A DNA stretch of 64,000 nt from positions 1 through 64,000 of the forward strand of contig NZ_NMWT01000010.1 in the NCBI RefSeq assembly GCF_002860365.1, in the 5' to 3' direction. A model generated the notes under the pieces. It saw only the letters and a program-made list of their open reading frames with translations. It made no database searches and was not told the origin of the DNA. This stretch comes from Bifidobacterium parmae. Lineage in GTDB: Bacteria > Actinomycetota > Actinomycetes > Actinomycetales > Bifidobacteriaceae. Shown piece by piece: positions 17,473 to 26,268 of this stretch; position 1 is the stretch's first letter; each line of letters opens with the position of its first letter. Position numbers and translations under genes: made by a program.

Positions 17473-19050
17473 TCACTCCAGTCCGATGGACTTCATGTGG
17501 TGGACCTTCAGCGACGTGACCTTGAGCGAGCCGGATTCCGCGGAGAGGCGGATCGCGCGCGGGCCCTCGGAGGCGTAGGAGTAGGAGCTCAGCACCTGAT
17601 GGCCGCCGTTGACGTACACCTCGACGGAACCGCGGTCGACGAACACGCGCAGGTCCAGCGTGCCGGCGGCGAGCTCGGCCTCGGTGAGCGGGGCGGCGCG
17701 GTAGCCGCGGTCGCCGTGCTTCATGGCCTGACGGTCCACGACCACGCGGCCGATCTGGTCGTCGTAGGCGACGTACGTGTAGCCGCCGTCCTCGGTGGCG
17801 TGGACCTTGAGGCCGGCGCGCTCGGCGGTGGAGTGCGCGAGGTCGATGGTCATCTCGATCTCGACCGCCTCGGCGTCGTCGCAGATCGTCTTCTCGCCGT
17901 CGATGTCGAGCGTGATCTCGCCGTGGTCGAAGGTGTCGGCGCGCAGGCCCTCCATCTCCTTGACCGGGGCGGTGACGACGTCGCCGTCGTCGCCGAGCGT
18001 GATCTCGCGCGGCAGGGTGAGGTGGCCGCACCAGCCGTCCTCCTGCATCGGGACCGGATCGACGAACGGGCTCAGCCAGCCGTAGACGATCTGACGGCCG
18101 TCGCCGCCGTGCTCCGGGCCGTCCACGTGGAACGACTGCGGCGCGTAGTAGTTGTGGCCGCAATCCCACAGGCGGAACTCGGTCTCCGGCTTGAACTCGC
18201 CGCCCGGCTCCCAGGTGCCGATCATGTAGCCGGCGTTGTTGACGTTGCGGTTCATGAAGCCCTTCGCCTTCGAACCCATGGCGGAGAAGCCGATGACCCA
18301 CTTCTCGTTGCCGTCCTTGTCATGGAGCGGGAAGAAGTCGGGGCATTCGAGCATGAACACGTCCGGATCCGGGTGCTGGAAGAGCACGCGCTCGTAGGTC
18401 CAGCGCACCATGTCGTCGGAGGAGAACAGCCACATCTGGCCGCGCTTCTCCTTGGAGGAGACGCCGAAGGTCATGTACCACTTGTCGCCGGTCTTCCACA
18501 CCTTCGGGTCGCGGTAGTGGTGGTCGACCTCGTCGGTCGGGCAGTCGATGATCATGCCCTGCTTGGTGGCGGAGGTCAGCTCGTCATTGTCCGGGGTGGC
18601 GAGCATCTGGACCTGCCAGTCGCCGCCCGTGTTGTCGTGGCCGTTGGCCCAACGGTGGCCGGTGTAGTAGAAGCGCAGCGCGCCGTCGTCGCCGATGACG
18701 GCGGAGCCGGAGAACACGCCGTCCTTCTCCTGCTCGAGCGAGGGGGCGAACATGATCGGCTCGCGCTTCCAGGTGAGCATGTCGGCGGAGGAGACGTGGC
18801 CCCAGTGCATCGGGCCCCACTGGGTGCCGTACGGGTGCAGCTGGTAGAAGACGTGCCAGCGGCCCTTGTAGAAGGTGAGGCCGTTCGGGTCGTTGATCCA
18901 GCCGCCGTTCGAGGCGATGTGGAACTTCGGGTACCAGCGGTCGTTGCGCTTCGCGGCGAGGGCGGCGACGCCGGCCTCGGCCTTGGCGAGCTCCTCGGCG
19001 TGGTCACGGATCGGGGTGAGGACCGGGTTGGCGGGGGTGAAATCGGTCAT
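17473..19050 (-). CDS. cscA: Beta-fructofuranosidase / sucrose hydrolase (GH32)
   Basis: A 525-residue cytosolic GH32 enzyme with no signal peptide. It splits sucrose and short fructo-oligosaccharides. The nucleophile Asp is in WINDPNG (D54), the stabiliser is in YRDPKVW, and the acid/base Glu is in ECPDFF; a C-terminal beta-sandwich follows. The start is ATG 19050 with GGAAG close upstream; the frame runs further 5' but without a better site. The neighbours cscB (symporter) and cscR (LacI) on the same strand make this a sucrose/FOS uptake and hydrolysis locus. A 421-base gap full of palindromic elements separates it from cscB, so it may need its own promoter or readthrough. Confidence 0.95.
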   Translation of the reverse strand: MTDFTPANPVLTPIRDHAEELAKAEAGVAALAAKRNDRWYPKFHIASNGGWINDPNGLTFYKGRWHVFYQLHPYGTQWGPMHWGHVSSADMLTWKREPIMFAPSLEQEKDGVFSGSAVIGDDGALRFYYTGHRWANGHDNTGGDWQVQMLATPDNDELTSATKQGMIIDCPTDEVDHHYRDPKVWKTGDKWYMTFGVSSKEKRGQMWLFSSDDMVRWTYERVLFQHPDPDVFMLECPDFFPLHDKDGNEKWVIGFSAMGSKAKGFMNRNVNNAGYMIGTWEPGGEFKPETEFRLWDCGHNYYAPQSFHVDGPEHGGDGRQIVYGWLSPFVDPVPMQEDGWCGHLTLPREITLGDDGDVVTAPVKEMEGLRADTFDHGEITLDIDGEKTICDDAEAVEIEMTIDLAHSTAERAGLKVHATEDGGYTYVAYDDQIGRVVVDRQAMKHGDRGYRAAPLTEAELAAGTLDLRVFVDRGSVEVYVNGGHQVLSSYSYASEGPRAIRLSAESGSLKVTSLKVHHMKSIGLE

Positions 19051-19189
19051 GGCACTTCCTTGTGTGATGTTGGGTTGGTTGGTGGGTTGGTTCGGGTGGG
19101 GCGGTTTCACGTGTAGGGTGCGGCGGTCGCAACGGAGAAAAAGGGGAAAGCCGTTGCGACCGCCACAGGTGTTGGTTGGAGGGTTCGCT

Positions 19190-19427
19190 CCACCCCGCAG
19201 ACTGCGGAGCAGCGCATTTCGCTCGGGGGCGGTGCGTCCTATTTCGCTCGGGGTGGTGCGTTTCTCTTCGCTCCCGCTGGCGGGCGGTGGGGCGGTGTGT
19301 TTCTACTTCGCTCCCGCTGGCGGGAGCTGTCGCCGAAGGCGACTGAGGGTGGTCGTTCGGGTTGTGCTGTCGTGCCCGTCGTCCACCCTCCGGTGCTTCG
19401 CGCCACCTGCCGCTGGCGGGAGGAAGG
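19190..19427. repeat. Cluster of palindromic elements between cscB and cscA
   Basis: The gap holds a chain of related units with TTCGCTCCCGCTGGCGGG or TTCGCTCGGGG cores at about 19200-19310. A complete forward element (about 19302-19353: CTCCCGCTGGCGGGAG, GTCGCCGAAGGCGAC, TGAGGGTGGTC) follows, then a reverse copy (about 19381-19427: CCACCCTCCGG through GCTGGCGGGAGG). It is the most complex copy of the family in the window and must be transcribed if cscB and cscA form one operon. Confidence 0.8.
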
Positions 19428-19471
19428 ATGTCTGCCGTGGGTGACTGCCTCCGGCGGGGAGAGGCGTCGGA

Positions 19472-20785
19472 TCAGGCCTTGGCGGCTTCCATCTGACGCA
19501 GCTGCTTGTCGGTGTAGAACGGGTCGCCGCCGACGTCCTGGTCGTCCTTCTTGATGACGAAGATGCCGTAGATCAGGGCCGCGAGCACGATCGCCGAGAT
19601 GGTGAAGAAGGTCGGACGGTCGCCCATGTGGTCATGCAGCATGCCGAGCGGGGTGGAGAAGATGACCTGGCCGACCTGCGAGGCGATCTGGAAGCCGACC
19701 ATGTACAGCGTGGCGGACAGCTTCGTGTCGAAGTGCAGGGTGAAGTAGCGGAACGCCGGCAGGCAGAACAGCGGGACCTCGATGGAGTGGAACAGCTTGA
19801 CGATGGAGACGGAGATCGGGTCGTGGAACACGCCGCACAGGCCGATGCGCAGGAACATGACGGTCGCGCCGAGCAGCAGGGCGTTGCGCACGCCGATCTT
19901 CTTCATGATGATCGGGACGACGCCCATCATCGCGGACTCGAGGAAGACCTGGAAGCCGTTGAGCGTGCCGTAGGTGGCGTTGCCGATCTCCATGGTCGGG
20001 AACAGGGAGGCGTAGTAGGTCGGGAACATCTGCTGGTCGAACACGGTGTAGAAGGTGTTGGTCAGCAGCATGAAGACGATGAGCACCCACAGGGTCGGCA
20101 TCTTGAGGACGGAGACCATTTCCTTGAAGGAGGGGTTGGTCGGGGCCGCGTTCGGATCGGCCTCCTTCTTGAGCTCCTCCTTCTGCTCGGACGGGATCCA
20201 GAAGGCGTAGACGAGCAGCATGCCGAGGCCGAAGGCGGAGCCGACCCAGAAGTTGATCAGCGGGTTGATGTTGAACAGGAAGCCGGCGCACAGGGCGACG
20301 ATCGCGTAGCCGAAGGAGCCCCAGGCGCGGGACTGGCCGTACTCGAAGTTGAAGTGGCGGGAGTAGCGTTCGGTGACGGCCTCGAACAGGGAGCAGCCGG
20401 ACATGAAGCCCGCGGAGAGCACGACGGAGCCGATGAGGGCGCCGATGAAGCGGGTGGTGCCGCCGGCGTTGAGCATCGGGGCGTAGACGAACTGGACGAA
20501 CGGTCCGACGAGCATGGCGACGAAGGACACGAAGATGACGAGCTTGCGCTTGATGCCGAGCTGGTCCTGGATGACGCCGTAGACGAACATGATGATCAGC
20601 GTGGCCAGCGAGTTGATCGAGTAGATTTGGCCCTGCTCGGCGGCGGTCATGCCGACGCCGTCGATGAGGTACCTGGAGAAGAAGGACCACCAGATGCCCC
20701 AGGAGCAGAAGAACATGAAGATGCCGAAGGAGCTCTGCAGGTAGGAGGGGTTCCTCCACGCAGACGTCTTTGCCTTGGTTGCCAT
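19472..20785 (-). CDS. cscB: Sucrose/oligosaccharide:H+ symporter (LacY/CscB family, MFS)
   Basis: A 437-residue membrane protein with 12 predicted transmembrane segments, starting SYLQSSFGIFMFFCSWGIWWSFF and carrying the family pattern FMSGCSLFEAVTERYSRHFNFEYGQSR split over the fourth and fifth helices, including the conserved Glu and Arg. It fits the oligosaccharide:H+ symporter family, which brings sucrose or short fructans in with protons. The start is ATG 20785 behind an AAGGGA. It is directly downstream of an excellent promoter (TTGACG-17-TATAGT) covered by two cscR-type operators. It works with cscA downstream and is regulated by cscR upstream. Confidence 0.93.
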   Translation of the reverse strand: MATKAKTSAWRNPSYLQSSFGIFMFFCSWGIWWSFFSRYLIDGVGMTAAEQGQIYSINSLATLIIMFVYGVIQDQLGIKRKLVIFVSFVAMLVGPFVQFVYAPMLNAGGTTRFIGALIGSVVLSAGFMSGCSLFEAVTERYSRHFNFEYGQSRAWGSFGYAIVALCAGFLFNINPLINFWVGSAFGLGMLLVYAFWIPSEQKEELKKEADPNAAPTNPSFKEMVSVLKMPTLWVLIVFMLLTNTFYTVFDQQMFPTYYASLFPTMEIGNATYGTLNGFQVFLESAMMGVVPIIMKKIGVRNALLLGATVMFLRIGLCGVFHDPISVSIVKLFHSIEVPLFCLPAFRYFTLHFDTKLSATLYMVGFQIASQVGQVIFSTPLGMLHDHMGDRPTFFTISAIVLAALIYGIFVIKKDDQDVGGDPFYTDKQLRQMEAAKA

Positions 20786-20938
20786 TTGTTTGTATTCCCT
20801 TGTCTCTCGCGTCCGCTGCGACGCGGGCGCTTCCTTCCATATGGCTTGTTGTGTGGGTCCGGGCCGTCATGGCCTCGGGCGGGGTTCCCTGTCGCGGCTG
20901 CCGCGCCGTGGCGGGGAATCGTGTTCGTTGTGGTTCTC

Positions 20939-20975
20939 ACTATAAACCGTCAAACGATTTACGTCAAACGTTAAA
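20939..20975 (-). promoter_or_regulatory. cscB promoter with two overlapping operators
   Basis: On the minus strand the -35 is TTGACG (20967 to 20962) and the -10 is TATAGT (20944 to 20939), with a 17-base spacer. Operator-like sites TCAAACGATTTA (20950-20961, in the spacer) and TCAAACGTTAAA (20964-20975, over the -35) match the palindrome at 21010-21021. Binding at these sites would block RNA polymerase, so sugar-relieved repression is inferred. Confidence 0.8.
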
Positions 20976-21009
20976 CGCAACTCCGGCGTGTCTCAATATT
21001 TCCAGTGTG

Positions 21010-21071
21010 TCAAACGTTTGATGCAACGCCTTTCCGAACCGGTTCGATATCGAGTTGCGAAACCGTTTGAC
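21010..21071. promoter_or_regulatory. Additional LacI-type operators upstream of cscB
   Basis: The perfect palindrome TCAAACGTTTGA (21010-21021), the different palindrome CGAACCGGTTCG (21035-21046) and a CGTTTGAC half-site (about 21064-21071) lie between cscR and cscB. The first matches the sites at the cscB and cscR promoters. The second resembles TCGAACCGGTTCGA at 28265-28278 and may belong to another, perhaps global, regulator. Confidence 0.65.
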
Positions 21072-21106
21072 GGCGAAGCCGCGGGGGATGAAGGGTGCCC
21101 GCGGCC

Positions 21107-22153
21107 TCAGGCCTTACGCACCGATTCCTTCTCGATCAGGGTGCAGTGGACCTTCGCCGGAATCTCCGCGTCGAGCGGCGGCATCGGCGCCGTCGTCTCC
21201 GGCCATTGCAGATCGTCGAGTGGACGCTGCTCGATCATCGAGATCACCTTCGCGGCCGCCCAGTATCCCATTTCGAAATGCGGCAGCGCGACCGTCGTGA
21301 GCTGCGGCGAGAACGTCTCCGCGAACACGCGGTGGTTGTCGACGCCGACGACCGACACGTCGCGGCCGATGGTGAGACCGCGGCGGGCCGCGCACTCGTA
21401 CACGTACCAGGCGCGTGCGTCGTTGAAGCAGAAGAACCCGTCCGGCCGTTCCCAGTCGAACAGGTCGGAGACGGCCTCCAACGCGGGGCCGTTGTTGAGC
21501 ACGCTGATGATGAGACGGTCGTCGATCTTGCGCCCCGCCTCCTCCAACGCGGCGCGGTAGCCGGCGAGACGGCCCTCCTGTGCGATCATCGGCTCGGAGC
21601 ATCCCACATAGGCGATGCGCTCGCATCCCGCGTCGACGAGCCGCTTGGTCGCGTCGTAGCCGATCCGGTATTCGTCCGGTTCGATGCTGGGGATTGTGCC
21701 GTCCGCATCGGTCGCGTCGACGAGCACGACCGGACTGTGCTTGAGGCGGTCCGGCAGGCCGGTCACCCGGTTCGACATCTTCGCGTAGAGGAAGCCGTCC
21801 GCGCCGTAGCGGTTCAGCGCGTCGATCTCCTCGCCCTCGTCCATGCCGCCGTCGGTGCTGACGGTGATGAGCAGATAGCCGAGCTGGCTGGCCGCCGACT
21901 GTGCGCCGAGGATCATGCCGCCGGCGTACGGGGTGGTGGCGACCTCCTCGCTGATGAAGCCGATCGTGCGCGTGCGGTTCGTCCTGAGGGAGCTCGCCAT
22001 CGGGTTCACCTGGTAGCCGAGCTCCTCGGCGACCTCGCGCACATGCGCCGCGATCGCCGGTTTGACGCGCCCCGCGTCGCGGTGGTTCATCACCAGCGAC
22101 ACCGTCGAAATGGATACCCCCGTGCGCTTCGCGATCTCCTTCATCGTCACCAT
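21107..22153 (-). CDS. cscR: LacI-family transcriptional regulator of the sucrose genes
   Basis: A 348-residue LacI-type regulator. The N-terminal helix-turn-helix MKEIAKRTGVSISTVSLVMN is followed by the hinge region with NPMASSLRTNRTRTIGFI and a periplasmic-binding-like sugar domain. By position and by the shared TCAAACG sites it most likely represses cscB-cscA and itself. An operator, TCAAACGATACA (22157-22168), lies immediately before the ATG and overlaps a TATCGT -10 box 7 bases upstream of the start, so its transcript seems leaderless and autoregulated. The effector is inferred to be sucrose, fructose or a derivative. Confidence 0.9.
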   Translation of the reverse strand: MVTMKEIAKRTGVSISTVSLVMNHRDAGRVKPAIAAHVREVAEELGYQVNPMASSLRTNRTRTIGFISEEVATTPYAGGMILGAQSAASQLGYLLITVSTDGGMDEGEEIDALNRYGADGFLYAKMSNRVTGLPDRLKHSPVVLVDATDADGTIPSIEPDEYRIGYDATKRLVDAGCERIAYVGCSEPMIAQEGRLAGYRAALEEAGRKIDDRLIISVLNNGPALEAVSDLFDWERPDGFFCFNDARAWYVYECAARRGLTIGRDVSVVGVDNHRVFAETFSPQLTTVALPHFEMGYWAAAKVISMIEQRPLDDLQWPETTAPMPPLDAEIPAKVHCTLIEKESVRKA

Positions 22154-22156
22154 ACG

Positions 22157-22168
22157 TCAAACGATACA
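22157..22168 (-). promoter_or_regulatory. cscR leaderless promoter and operator
   Basis: TATCGT (22166 to 22161) ends 7 bases from the ATG at 22153 and lies inside the operator-like TCAAACGATACA. Autoregulation is inferred. Confidence 0.65.
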
Positions 22169-22304
22169 CCCGCGTGTCGCGGCATGTCGGATATGGGATG
22201 TGTGACGTGGACCATATTGTGTGCCGCGCGTCACGCATCCGTCACGGGGTGAAGATGCCGTTGATGTGCCGCCGCCTGCGTGACGAGCCCGACGGGCGCG
22301 TCGT

Positions 22305-22310
22305 TACGAT
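22305..22310 (+). promoter_or_regulatory. -10 box of a leaderless promoter for the YvlD-like gene
   Basis: TACGAT lies 7 bases before the ATG at 22318; no ribosome-binding sequence is possible in that space. The -35 is weak (TGACGA near 22281). Confidence 0.5.
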
Positions 22311-22317
22311 GGGCGCT

Positions 22318-22683
22318 ATGAGAAGCTTTCTGATCGAATGGCTGGTGCTGACGATCGCGGCGGCGGTCATGGTGCTGCTGCTGCCCGGCATGACGACGGT
22401 GGGGGAGCCGCCGATCCTCGGCGTGGCCGCGTTCTCCCTGTTCCTGGCGCTCATCAACGCGTCCGTCAAGCCGGTGACGCAGGCGATCGCCTTGCCGTTC
22501 ACGATTCTCACGTTCGGCGTGCTGTATCTGGTCATCAACTGGCTGTTCATGCGCCTCGCCTCGTGGCTCGCCCTGAGCCTGTTCGGCGTCGGCGTCTACG
22601 TGCACGGCTTCTGGTGGGCGACGATCGGCTCGATCATCATGGCCGTCGTCTCCGGCGTGGTCTCCTCGATCATCGGGGAGTGA
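22318..22683 (+). CDS. Small membrane protein, phage-holin-4_2 / YvlD family
   Basis: A 121-residue very hydrophobic protein with four predicted transmembrane helices (about residues 5-22, 32-50, 55-80 and 95-118). The pattern LINASVKPVTQAIALPFTIL followed by GVLYLVINWLFMRLAS matches the YvlD/PF04020 family. Members are membrane proteins of poorly known role, sometimes tied to envelope stress. The ATG chosen at 22318 fits the upstream -10; an ATG nine bases earlier would have no leader and bad spacing. It stands alone between the cscR and ilvD gene sets. Confidence 0.8.
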   Translation: MRSFLIEWLVLTIAAAVMVLLLPGMTTVGEPPILGVAAFSLFLALINASVKPVTQAIALPFTILTFGVLYLVINWLFMRLASWLALSLFGVGVYVHGFWWATIGSIIMAVVSGVVSSIIGE

Positions 22684-22699
22684 GGAGACCGGCCGAGGA

Positions 22700-22770
22700 G
22701 TGACCGGTCGGGGAGACCACGCCGGCCGCTGGGGCCGGCCGGGGAGACTCCACCGGTCGCTGGGACCGAC
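22700..22770. repeat. GC-rich GACCGGTCGGGGAGAC-type repeats
   Basis: Degenerate copies of an ACCGGTCG/GGCCGGCC plus GGGGAGAC unit follow the YvlD-like gene, with several self-complementary stretches (CCGGTCGCTGGGACCGACCGG). They may act as a terminator. Confidence 0.45.
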
Positions 22771-22823
22771 CGGCCGGCCAACCACGGTCTCACGTACCCA
22801 TACCACGGGTTCAAATAGACGAA

Positions 22824-22896
22824 ATCCGCGATCTACAGCGTCAAATGGACGCTTTCACCGTGGGAAATGTCCTATTTGATGCTGTACATCGCGGAT
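22824..22896. repeat. 28-base imperfect inverted repeat
   Basis: Arms 22824-22850 and 22869-22896 are inverted repeats differing at only a few positions (ATCCGCGAT, TACAGC, TCAAAT and GGAC blocks conserved), with an 18-base loop. It lies between the convergent YvlD-like and ilvD genes. A mobile miniature element or an unusual terminator are both possible. Confidence 0.7.
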
Positions 22897-22980
22897 AACG
22901 GGTGTTTCAGCCGGGGAATCGACGAGTAGGACGCGGATTCCCCGGCCGTCCGGTTCCGGCGCGGCCGGAACCGGCTTCGA

Positions 22981-24846
22981 TCAGGCGAGGCCGGAGAGCT
23001 TGTTGATGAGCTCCGGGTCGCGCGTCGCGCCCTTGTCTGCAGAGCGGGCGAAGGCGGCGTAGGCCTTGAGGGCCTGCGAGACCTTGCGGTCGCGGTGCGC
23101 CACGTAGCCGTCGCCGGCCTCGAGCTCGCGGCGGCGCTCCGCCAGCTGCTCGTCGGTCAGTTCGACGTTCACGGAACGGGCCTCGATGTCGATGTCGATG
23201 ATGTCGCCGTTCTTGATGAGCGCGACCGGGCCCTTGTTCGCGGCCTCCGGGGCCATGTGGCCGATGGCCAGGCCCGAGGAGCCGCCGGAGTAGCGGCCGT
23301 CGGTGAGCATGGCGACCTGCTTGCCGATGCCCTTGCCCTTGACGAAGGAGGTCGGGTACAGCATCTCCTGCATGCCCGGGCCGCCCTTCGGGCCCTCGTA
23401 GCGGATGACCAGCGCCATGCCGGGCTTCAAAGTGTCGTCGAGGATGACCTTGATGGCCTCCTCCTGGGATTCGACGACGAGCGCCGGTCCGCGGAACTTC
23501 CAAATCTCCTCCGGCACGCCGGCGGTCTTGACGACGCAGCCGTCGGGGGCGAGGTTGCCGCGCAGCACGGCGAGGCCGCCCTCGTGGATCTCCGGGTGGT
23601 CGATGTCGTGGATCGCGCCGTGCTCGCGGTCGGTGTCGAGCGAGTCGAACAGCGTCTCGTGCGTCCACGGCTCGGGGGAGATGATGTGTCCGGGGGCCGC
23701 ATGGTACATCTTCTTGGCCTCCTCGGTGCAGGTGGGGCGCATGATGTCCCACGCGTCGAGCTTGGCCTCGAGCGACGGGTAGTCGATCGAATGGACGTCC
23801 TTGTGCAGCTTGCCGGCGCGGTCGAGCTCGCCGAGGATGCCGGTGATGCCGCCGGCGCGGTGCACGTCGGAGATCTCCCACTTGCCGGACGGCGAGGCCT
23901 TGCAGATGCACGGCACGGTGTGGGAGATGCGCTCGATGTCGTCGAGCGTGAAGTCCACGTCCGCGGACTGGGCCATCGCGAGGATGTGCAGCACGGTGTT
24001 GGTGGAGCCGCCCATCGCGACGTCCATCGTCATCGCGTTCTCGAACGCGTGCTTGGTGGCGATGGAGCGCGGCAGCACGGAGTCGTCGGAATCGCGGTAG
24101 TACTGGTTCGCGATCTTGACGACCTGCTGCGCGGCGCGCTTGAACAGGTCCTTGCGGTACTTGTGGGAGGCGAGGATCGTGCCGTTGCCGGGCAGGGCGA
24201 GGCCGATGGCCTCGGTCAGGCAGTTCATCGAGTTGGCGGTGAACATGCCGGCGCAGGAGCCGCAGGTCGGGCAGACGGTCTTCTCGTAGTTGAGCAGGTC
24301 CTCCTCGGAGACGTTGTCGTCGGCGGAGGCGTACATCACGGAGATGAGGTCGGTGTTCTTCTTCACGGTGCCGTCGGCGAGGACGGTGGTGCCGGCCTCC
24401 ATCGGGCCGCCGGAGACGAACACGGTCGGGATGTTGAGGCGCAGCGCGGCCATCAGCATGCCGGGGACGACCTTGTCGCAGTTCGGGATGCAGATCAGGG
24501 CGTCGGCGCAGTGCGCATTGCACTGGTATTCGACGGTGTCCGCGATGATGTCGCGGGAGGGCAGGGAGTAGAGCATGCCGGTGTGGCCCATCGCGATGCC
24601 GTCGTCGACGGCCATCGTGTTGAACTCGCGCGGGATGCCGCCGGCCTCCTTGATGGCCTCGGAGACGATGCGGCCGACCTTGTTGAGGTGGACGTGGCCG
24701 GGGAGGAACTCGTCGAAGGAGTTGGCGATGGCGATGATGGGCTTCTTGCCCATATCGTCGCCGCTGACGCCTGCGGCACGGTAGAGGGCGCGCGCGCCTG
24801 CGAAGACGCGGCCGGACATGAGTTTTGCGGATCGCATTTCGGTCAT
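22981..24846 (-). CDS. ilvD: Dihydroxy-acid dehydratase
   Basis: A 621-residue Fe-S dehydratase of branched-chain amino acid synthesis that makes 2-oxoisovalerate and 2-oxo-3-methylvalerate. Cysteine ligands are visible in [12 protein letters not shown] and [18 protein letters not shown], with the family signature [13 protein letters not shown] near the N terminus and GGRYSG-like [10 protein letters not shown] near the C terminus. The start is ATG 24846 ([13 protein letters not shown]), although the frame runs 16 codons further. A TTGACA (24887 to 24882) upstream may be its -35, with a weak -10 about 15 bases on. It is monocistronic. Confidence 0.95.
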   Translation of the reverse strand: MTEMRSAKLMSGRVFAGARALYRAAGVSGDDMGKKPIIAIANSFDEFLPGHVHLNKVGRIVSEAIKEAGGIPREFNTMAVDDGIAMGHTGMLYSLPSRDIIADTVEYQCNAHCADALICIPNCDKVVPGMLMAALRLNIPTVFVSGGPMEAGTTVLADGTVKKNTDLISVMYASADDNVSEEDLLNYEKTVCPTCGSCAGMFTANSMNCLTEAIGLALPGNGTILASHKYRKDLFKRAAQQVVKIANQYYRDSDDSVLPRSIATKHAFENAMTMDVAMGGSTNTVLHILAMAQSADVDFTLDDIERISHTVPCICKASPSGKWEISDVHRAGGITGILGELDRAGKLHKDVHSIDYPSLEAKLDAWDIMRPTCTEEAKKMYHAAPGHIISPEPWTHETLFDSLDTDREHGAIHDIDHPEIHEGGLAVLRGNLAPDGCVVKTAGVPEEIWKFRGPALVVESQEEAIKVILDDTLKPGMALVIRYEGPKGGPGMQEMLYPTSFVKGKGIGKQVAMLTDGRYSGGSSGLAIGHMAPEAANKGPVALIKNGDIIDIDIEARSVNVELTDEQLAERRRELEAGDGYVAHRDRKVSQALKAYAAFARSADKGATRDPELINKLSGLA

Positions 24847-24947
24847 GGTTCCATTCAAGCCCTTAATCGGGACACGCGTTTTGTCAAGAGTCAATATGTG
24901 GAATTCACGAGGATGTTACTTCGCGCACGTCCGCGTCGTCCCGGTTT

Positions 24948-26036
24948 TCAGCGTCGCCTCACGTATCGGGTGGCGCGTCCGGCGCCGATTTTGACGATGA
25001 CGCCGTCGTCCTGCAGTGCCCTCAATGCGCGTTCGACCGTCACGGCGCTGACATCGGGCAGTTTGGCGAGGATGTCGGCCTTGGACAGCGGCGAGAGCGT
25101 CTCGTCGAACAGGATGGCGATGCGTCGCGCCTTGGTCGTCTTCCTTCCGGCCGTCCCCCCGCGCGACGGGTTCTCGCCTTCGATGGCCGAGACGCGGGCG
25201 TCGAACTCCCGGTAGGCGGCGAGGATTACGCCGAGCAGGTAGTTCGTGAACGGGGCGTAGTCGTTCGCGCCGTCGTCCCATCCGGTGGTGCTCGCCGCCA
25301 GCGCCTCGTAGTAGGTCTCCTTGCCGCTCTCGATGAGATGCTCGAGGCTGATGTATTTGCCGACCTCATAGCCGTTGCGGTAGAGCAGCAGCAGGGTGAG
25401 CAGCCGGCTCATGCGTCCGTTGCCGTCGTTGAACGGGTGGATGCAGGTGAAGTCGAGGGTGAACATGGCGGTGACGAGCAGCGGGTCGGTGTGCCCGTCG
25501 CGTATGGCTTCGGCGTAGGCGTCGCAGATGCGTCCGACCAGTTCCGGGGTGGACAGCGCCGATGGCGGCGCGAAGCGCACGCGGCTTTCGCCGGTCGCGT
25601 CGCGTTCGATGATGACGTTGTCGGTGTCCTTGAACCGTCCGCCGAAGGCGAGGGGGGTGTGGCGGAACAGGTCGCGGTGCAGTTGGAGGATGACGCCCGG
25701 AGTGGGCGGGATGTAGTCGTGGCTTTCGTGGATGACCGCGAGCACGTCGCGGTATCCGGCGATCTCCTCCTCCGCGCGGTTGCGTGGCGCGACTTTCTCG
25801 GCGACGAGCGCGTGGAGCCGCTTGTCGCTGGTCGAGATGCCTTCGATGCGGTTGGAGGTGTCGATGCTCTGGACGCGGGCGACCGCGGTCAGCGTCGTCA
25901 GGATGTCCGGACGGATCGATGCCTGCACGCTTTGGCGTCCCCGTTCCTCATGAATCGCGGTGAGCAGGCTTGTGGTGCGCGGGGTGAGCAGATCCGCCGC
26001 CGATGCGATGTAGTCGAATGTCCTCATCGTCGTCAT
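24948..26036 (-). CDS. Fic-domain protein (predicted AMPylator) with C-terminal winged helix
   Basis: A 362-residue protein. The catalytic Fic motif HPFNDGNGR lies at residues 200-208. An N-terminal inhibitory-helix motif of the (S/T)xxxEG type is present as SNRIEG (61-66), placing it among self-inhibited class II Fic proteins. The last 70 residues (SKADILAKLPDVSAVTVERALRAL split over a helix-turn-helix) look like a winged-helix DNA-binding domain, as in many Fic proteins. Fic domains transfer AMP or similar groups to protein side chains; the target here is unknown. A perfect 29-bp inverted repeat lies directly upstream. No antitoxin partner gene is adjacent. Confidence 0.9.
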   Translation of the reverse strand: MTTMRTFDYIASAADLLTPRTTSLLTAIHEERGRQSVQASIRPDILTTLTAVARVQSIDTSNRIEGISTSDKRLHALVAEKVAPRNRAEEEIAGYRDVLAVIHESHDYIPPTPGVILQLHRDLFRHTPLAFGGRFKDTDNVIIERDATGESRVRFAPPSALSTPELVGRICDAYAEAIRDGHTDPLLVTAMFTLDFTCIHPFNDGNGRMSRLLTLLLLYRNGYEVGKYISLEHLIESGKETYYEALAASTTGWDDGANDYAPFTNYLLGVILAAYREFDARVSAIEGENPSRGGTAGRKTTKARRIAILFDETLSPLSKADILAKLPDVSAVTVERALRALQDDGVIVKIGAGRATRYVRRR

Positions 26037-26046
26037 ACCTCGTTTC

Positions 26047-26115
26047 CTGCATCATCGTCATGTTTTCTGCATCATATGATAGCAAAATGATGCAGAAAAC
26101 ATGACGATGATGCAG
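26047..26115. promoter_or_regulatory. Perfect 29-bp inverted repeat upstream of the Fic gene
   Basis: Arms 26047-26075 and 26087-26115 are exact inverted copies with an 11-base spacer; each arm contains two CTGCATCAT units, giving four sites in all. It begins 10 bases before the Fic start. Operator sites for the Fic protein's own winged helix, or a very stable RNA hairpin, are both plausible. Confidence 0.75.
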
Positions 26116-26255
26116 ATGGTGTCCGGTACCCGTAGCTCGACGCCGAGGCGAGCAGGCCCCGTCAAGGGCATAATCGGCACGTAACAATCGACTGTTCGGC
26201 TCGAAATTGTTCCTTGCGTTATGTGGTAAACATTTCCGCCCCGACGCGTGCGGGG

Positions 26256-26261
26256 TAGGCT
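26256..26261 (+). promoter_or_regulatory. -10 box of a leaderless glycerate kinase promoter
   Basis: TAGGCT ends 7 bases before the ATG at 26269. The stretch between this and the Fic inverted repeat shows no open gene. Confidence 0.45.
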
Positions 26262-26268
26262 GTGAGCC

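Noticed and set aside
22318-22683. True phage holin
   Set aside because: The family name mentions holin, but the gene stands among housekeeping genes with no phage context, so a YvlD-like membrane protein is the better call.
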